This document shows, one piece after another, positions 62,718 to 64,000 of a DNA stretch of 64,000 nucleotides (position 1 is the first letter of the stretch; each line of letters begins with the position of its first letter). The translations under genes were made by a program, and so were the position numbers. The notes beneath the pieces are model-generated. The model was not told where the DNA came from. It did not search any database and saw nothing but the letters and a program-made list of their open reading frames with translations. The stretch comes from Gemmatimonadota bacterium (GTDB lineage Bacteria; JAAXHH01): the NCBI GenBank assembly GCA_009841265.1, contig VXMB01000009.1:1598216-1662215 (forward strand), in the 5' to 3' direction.

Positions 62718-64000
62718 ATGCCCCAGCTGCATTTCGGCACCGGCCGAACCGTCATCACGCCGCCCGTGGGAATTGAGCTCTGCGGATACGGTCCCTACCT
62801 CGAACGCCGGGCCACCGAGGTGCACCAGGACCTCCATTGCACGGCCCTGGCCCTGTCGGACGGCAACCGGATCTTCGTTTGGGTATCGAACGATCTTGTG
62901 TGGACGGACCGCTCCCTGGTCGACGAGACCCACCGCATCGTCCGCGACCGGTACGGACTCGACCCGGCCCGCGTAATCATCACCAACACCCATACCCATT
63001 CCGGCCCGGCCACCATGAAGACCGTGGCATGGGGAAAATGGGACGAAGACTACACGGCGGGGTTGCCCGAAATGTTCGCCGGCGCCATTGGGCAGGCCGT
63101 GTCGAACCTGGCACCCGGGCGTATCGGGTTCGGGAGAACGCCGGTACCGGAGCTTTCGGTCAACCGGGTTGACGAGGGCGGGGAAGCCGACGGGGAAGCG
63201 CTGCTGATGCGCATCGACGATACCCGCGGCAGGATGCGCGCCGCCGCGATCAATTTCGGCGCCCACCCCGTTACGCTCGGCGCCGACACTGTAATCTGCG
63301 GGGACTATCCGGCCGATGCCATCGGGAAAATGGAGCTGGACCGGGAAGGCTTGCGGGCGCTGTTCCTCCAGGGCAGTTGCGGCGACCTCAACTGCCGGGG
63401 ATTCGGCGATGGCATGGATATGATGAAGTCGAACGGTTCCCTCCTCCGCGATCACGTCCTGCCCGTCCTGGACGAAATCGGGACGGACCCCGAGGTGGAG
63501 CTGGACGGCGACACCTTCGAGGTCGCGCTGCCCATGGAAGTCCCGGACCAGGCGGGGCTGGAAGCGGAACTGGCCGACTGCCGCAATCGTCTCGAGGCTT
63601 CGGACAGTGATGCGGACCCCGCAGGCCTGCGCAAACTGCGTTTCGAGGCGGACTGGCGCGCGCAGCGCCTCGACCTGCTCGACGGCCCCCATCCGCAGCG
63701 GATGGAGTTCCGCGTTTCGTGGATGCGCATCAACGATGCCGTGATGCTCGCCCATCCGCTGGAATTGTTCCTGACCTACGGTAAGCAGGTCCAGTCAGCC
63801 TCCCCTTACGCGCACACCATGGTCGTCGGGTACGCCAACGAGACCGTCGGCTACCTGGCGCGGCCCCAGGACTTCGACCAGGAAGGATTCGGCTGGTACG
63901 CCGCGGTGTTCGCGCCACGGATCTGCCGCCATCTGCCCTTCGAACCCGATGCGGGCACCGTGTTTCGTGATCACCTCATCGCCCTGCTTCACCGAATCAG
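62718..64000 (+). CDS. Neutral/alkaline ceramidase-like hydrolase (3' end cut)
   Basis: At least 427 residues, no signal peptide, running off the right edge. The start FGTGRTVITPPVGIELCGYG and the motif ITNTHTHSGPA (zinc-binding His pair) are typical of neutral ceramidase N-terminal domain proteins; a later NFGAHPVTLGADTVICGDYP supplies further His/Asp ligands. Many bacterial members act on unknown amides. 7 bases after the oxidoreductase gene. Confidence 0.83.
   Translation, partial: MPQLHFGTGRTVITPPVGIELCGYGPYLERRATEVHQDLHCTALALSDGNRIFVWVSNDLVWTDRSLVDETHRIVRDRYGLDPARVIITNTHTHSGPATMKTVAWGKWDEDYTAGLPEMFAGAIGQAVSNLAPGRIGFGRTPVPELSVNRVDEGGEADGEALLMRIDDTRGRMRAAAINFGAHPVTLGADTVICGDYPADAIGKMELDREGLRALFLQGSCGDLNCRGFGDGMDMMKSNGSLLRDHVLPVLDEIGTDPEVELDGDTFEVALPMEVPDQAGLEAELADCRNRLEASDSDADPAGLRKLRFEADWRAQRLDLLDGPHPQRMEFRVSWMRINDAVMLAHPLELFLTYGKQVQSASPYAHTMVVGYANETVGYLARPQDFDQEGFGWYAAVFAPRICRHLPFEPDAGTVFRDHLIALLHRI

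Noticed and set aside
62499..63755. 418-residue leftward frame
   Set aside because: Antisense to the ceramidase-like gene with its zinc-binding HTHTHSG motif.

Overview
GC-rich bacterial chromosome fragment (no rRNA, phage or CRISPR) carrying about 51 protein-coding genes and one initiator tRNA. An outer membrane is indicated by many lipobox signal peptides, a beta-barrel porin-like protein and a PorD/DUF4835-like secreted protein. The repertoire is ThyX instead of ThyA, RNase HIII, a B12-binding radical SAM protein, phytanoyl-CoA dioxygenases, Gfo/Idh/MocA oxidoreductases, LLM flavoproteins and Tat-exported binding proteins. This fits an uncultured FCB-group lineage; Latescibacterota is my best guess, but that is inference only. 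Non-ATG starts are common (TTG for the M28/FtsX, PhoX-like, aldolase and second Gfo/Idh genes; GTG for MFS, thyX and the spermidine-synthase-like gene). Several good sigma70-type promoters (TTGACA, 16-17 bp, TATATT-like) can be read directly.

Layout. 0-8.5 kb: an M28-like/FtsX fusion cut by the left edge, a PhyH dioxygenase, the tupB-tupC part of a tungstate-type ABC transporter, and an OppB/OppC permease pair. 8.5-18.4 kb: rho with a long structured leader, a small Cys-rich protein, an MFS exporter, two envelope cyclophilins, a B12/radical SAM protein, a PorD-like protein, an untracked 52-residue zinc-ribbon protein and secreted hypotheticals. 18.4-26.6 kb: a leftward run thyX, rnhC, abfA (GH51), two paralogous sugar-binding lipoproteins and two permeases: an arabino-oligosaccharide uptake locus without its own ATPase. 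26.9-37 kb: a second PhyH-like protein, a HigBA/RelE-type toxin-antitoxin pair, two short-chain dehydrogenases, a proline-rich lipoprotein, a ThDP enzyme, tRNA-fMet with promoter and terminator, a Gfo/Idh oxidoreductase and a MacB/FtsX permease.

37-48.5 kb: rightward genes for an EamA transporter, a Tat-exported PhoX-like protein, two HpcH/HpaI-type aldolases around an Ldh2-type dehydrogenase, a nucleoside deoxyribosyltransferase-like protein, two paralogous LLM flavoproteins, a creatininase-family hydrolase and a membrane PP2C phosphatase. They look like a small-molecule catabolic block. 48.5-59.2 kb: nine tightly packed leftward genes from a Tat-exported HisC-like aminotransferase to a membrane spermidine-synthase-like protein, including DapA-like, HisC-like and class III aminotransferase enzymes, an epimerase and a lipoprotein PCMT. 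59.7-64 kb: a porin-like gene, tupA (the missing tungstate-binding protein), a Gfo/Idh oxidoreductase and a ceramidase-like hydrolase cut by the right edge.

Most unusual signals: the dead M28 domain fused to an FtsX permease; the split tup system; the exported PLP enzyme heading a nine-gene operon; a 20-bp near-palindrome shared by two distant promoters; the rho leader; and a recurring pattern of short tandem duplications at gene 3' ends and inside signal or N-terminal peptides.
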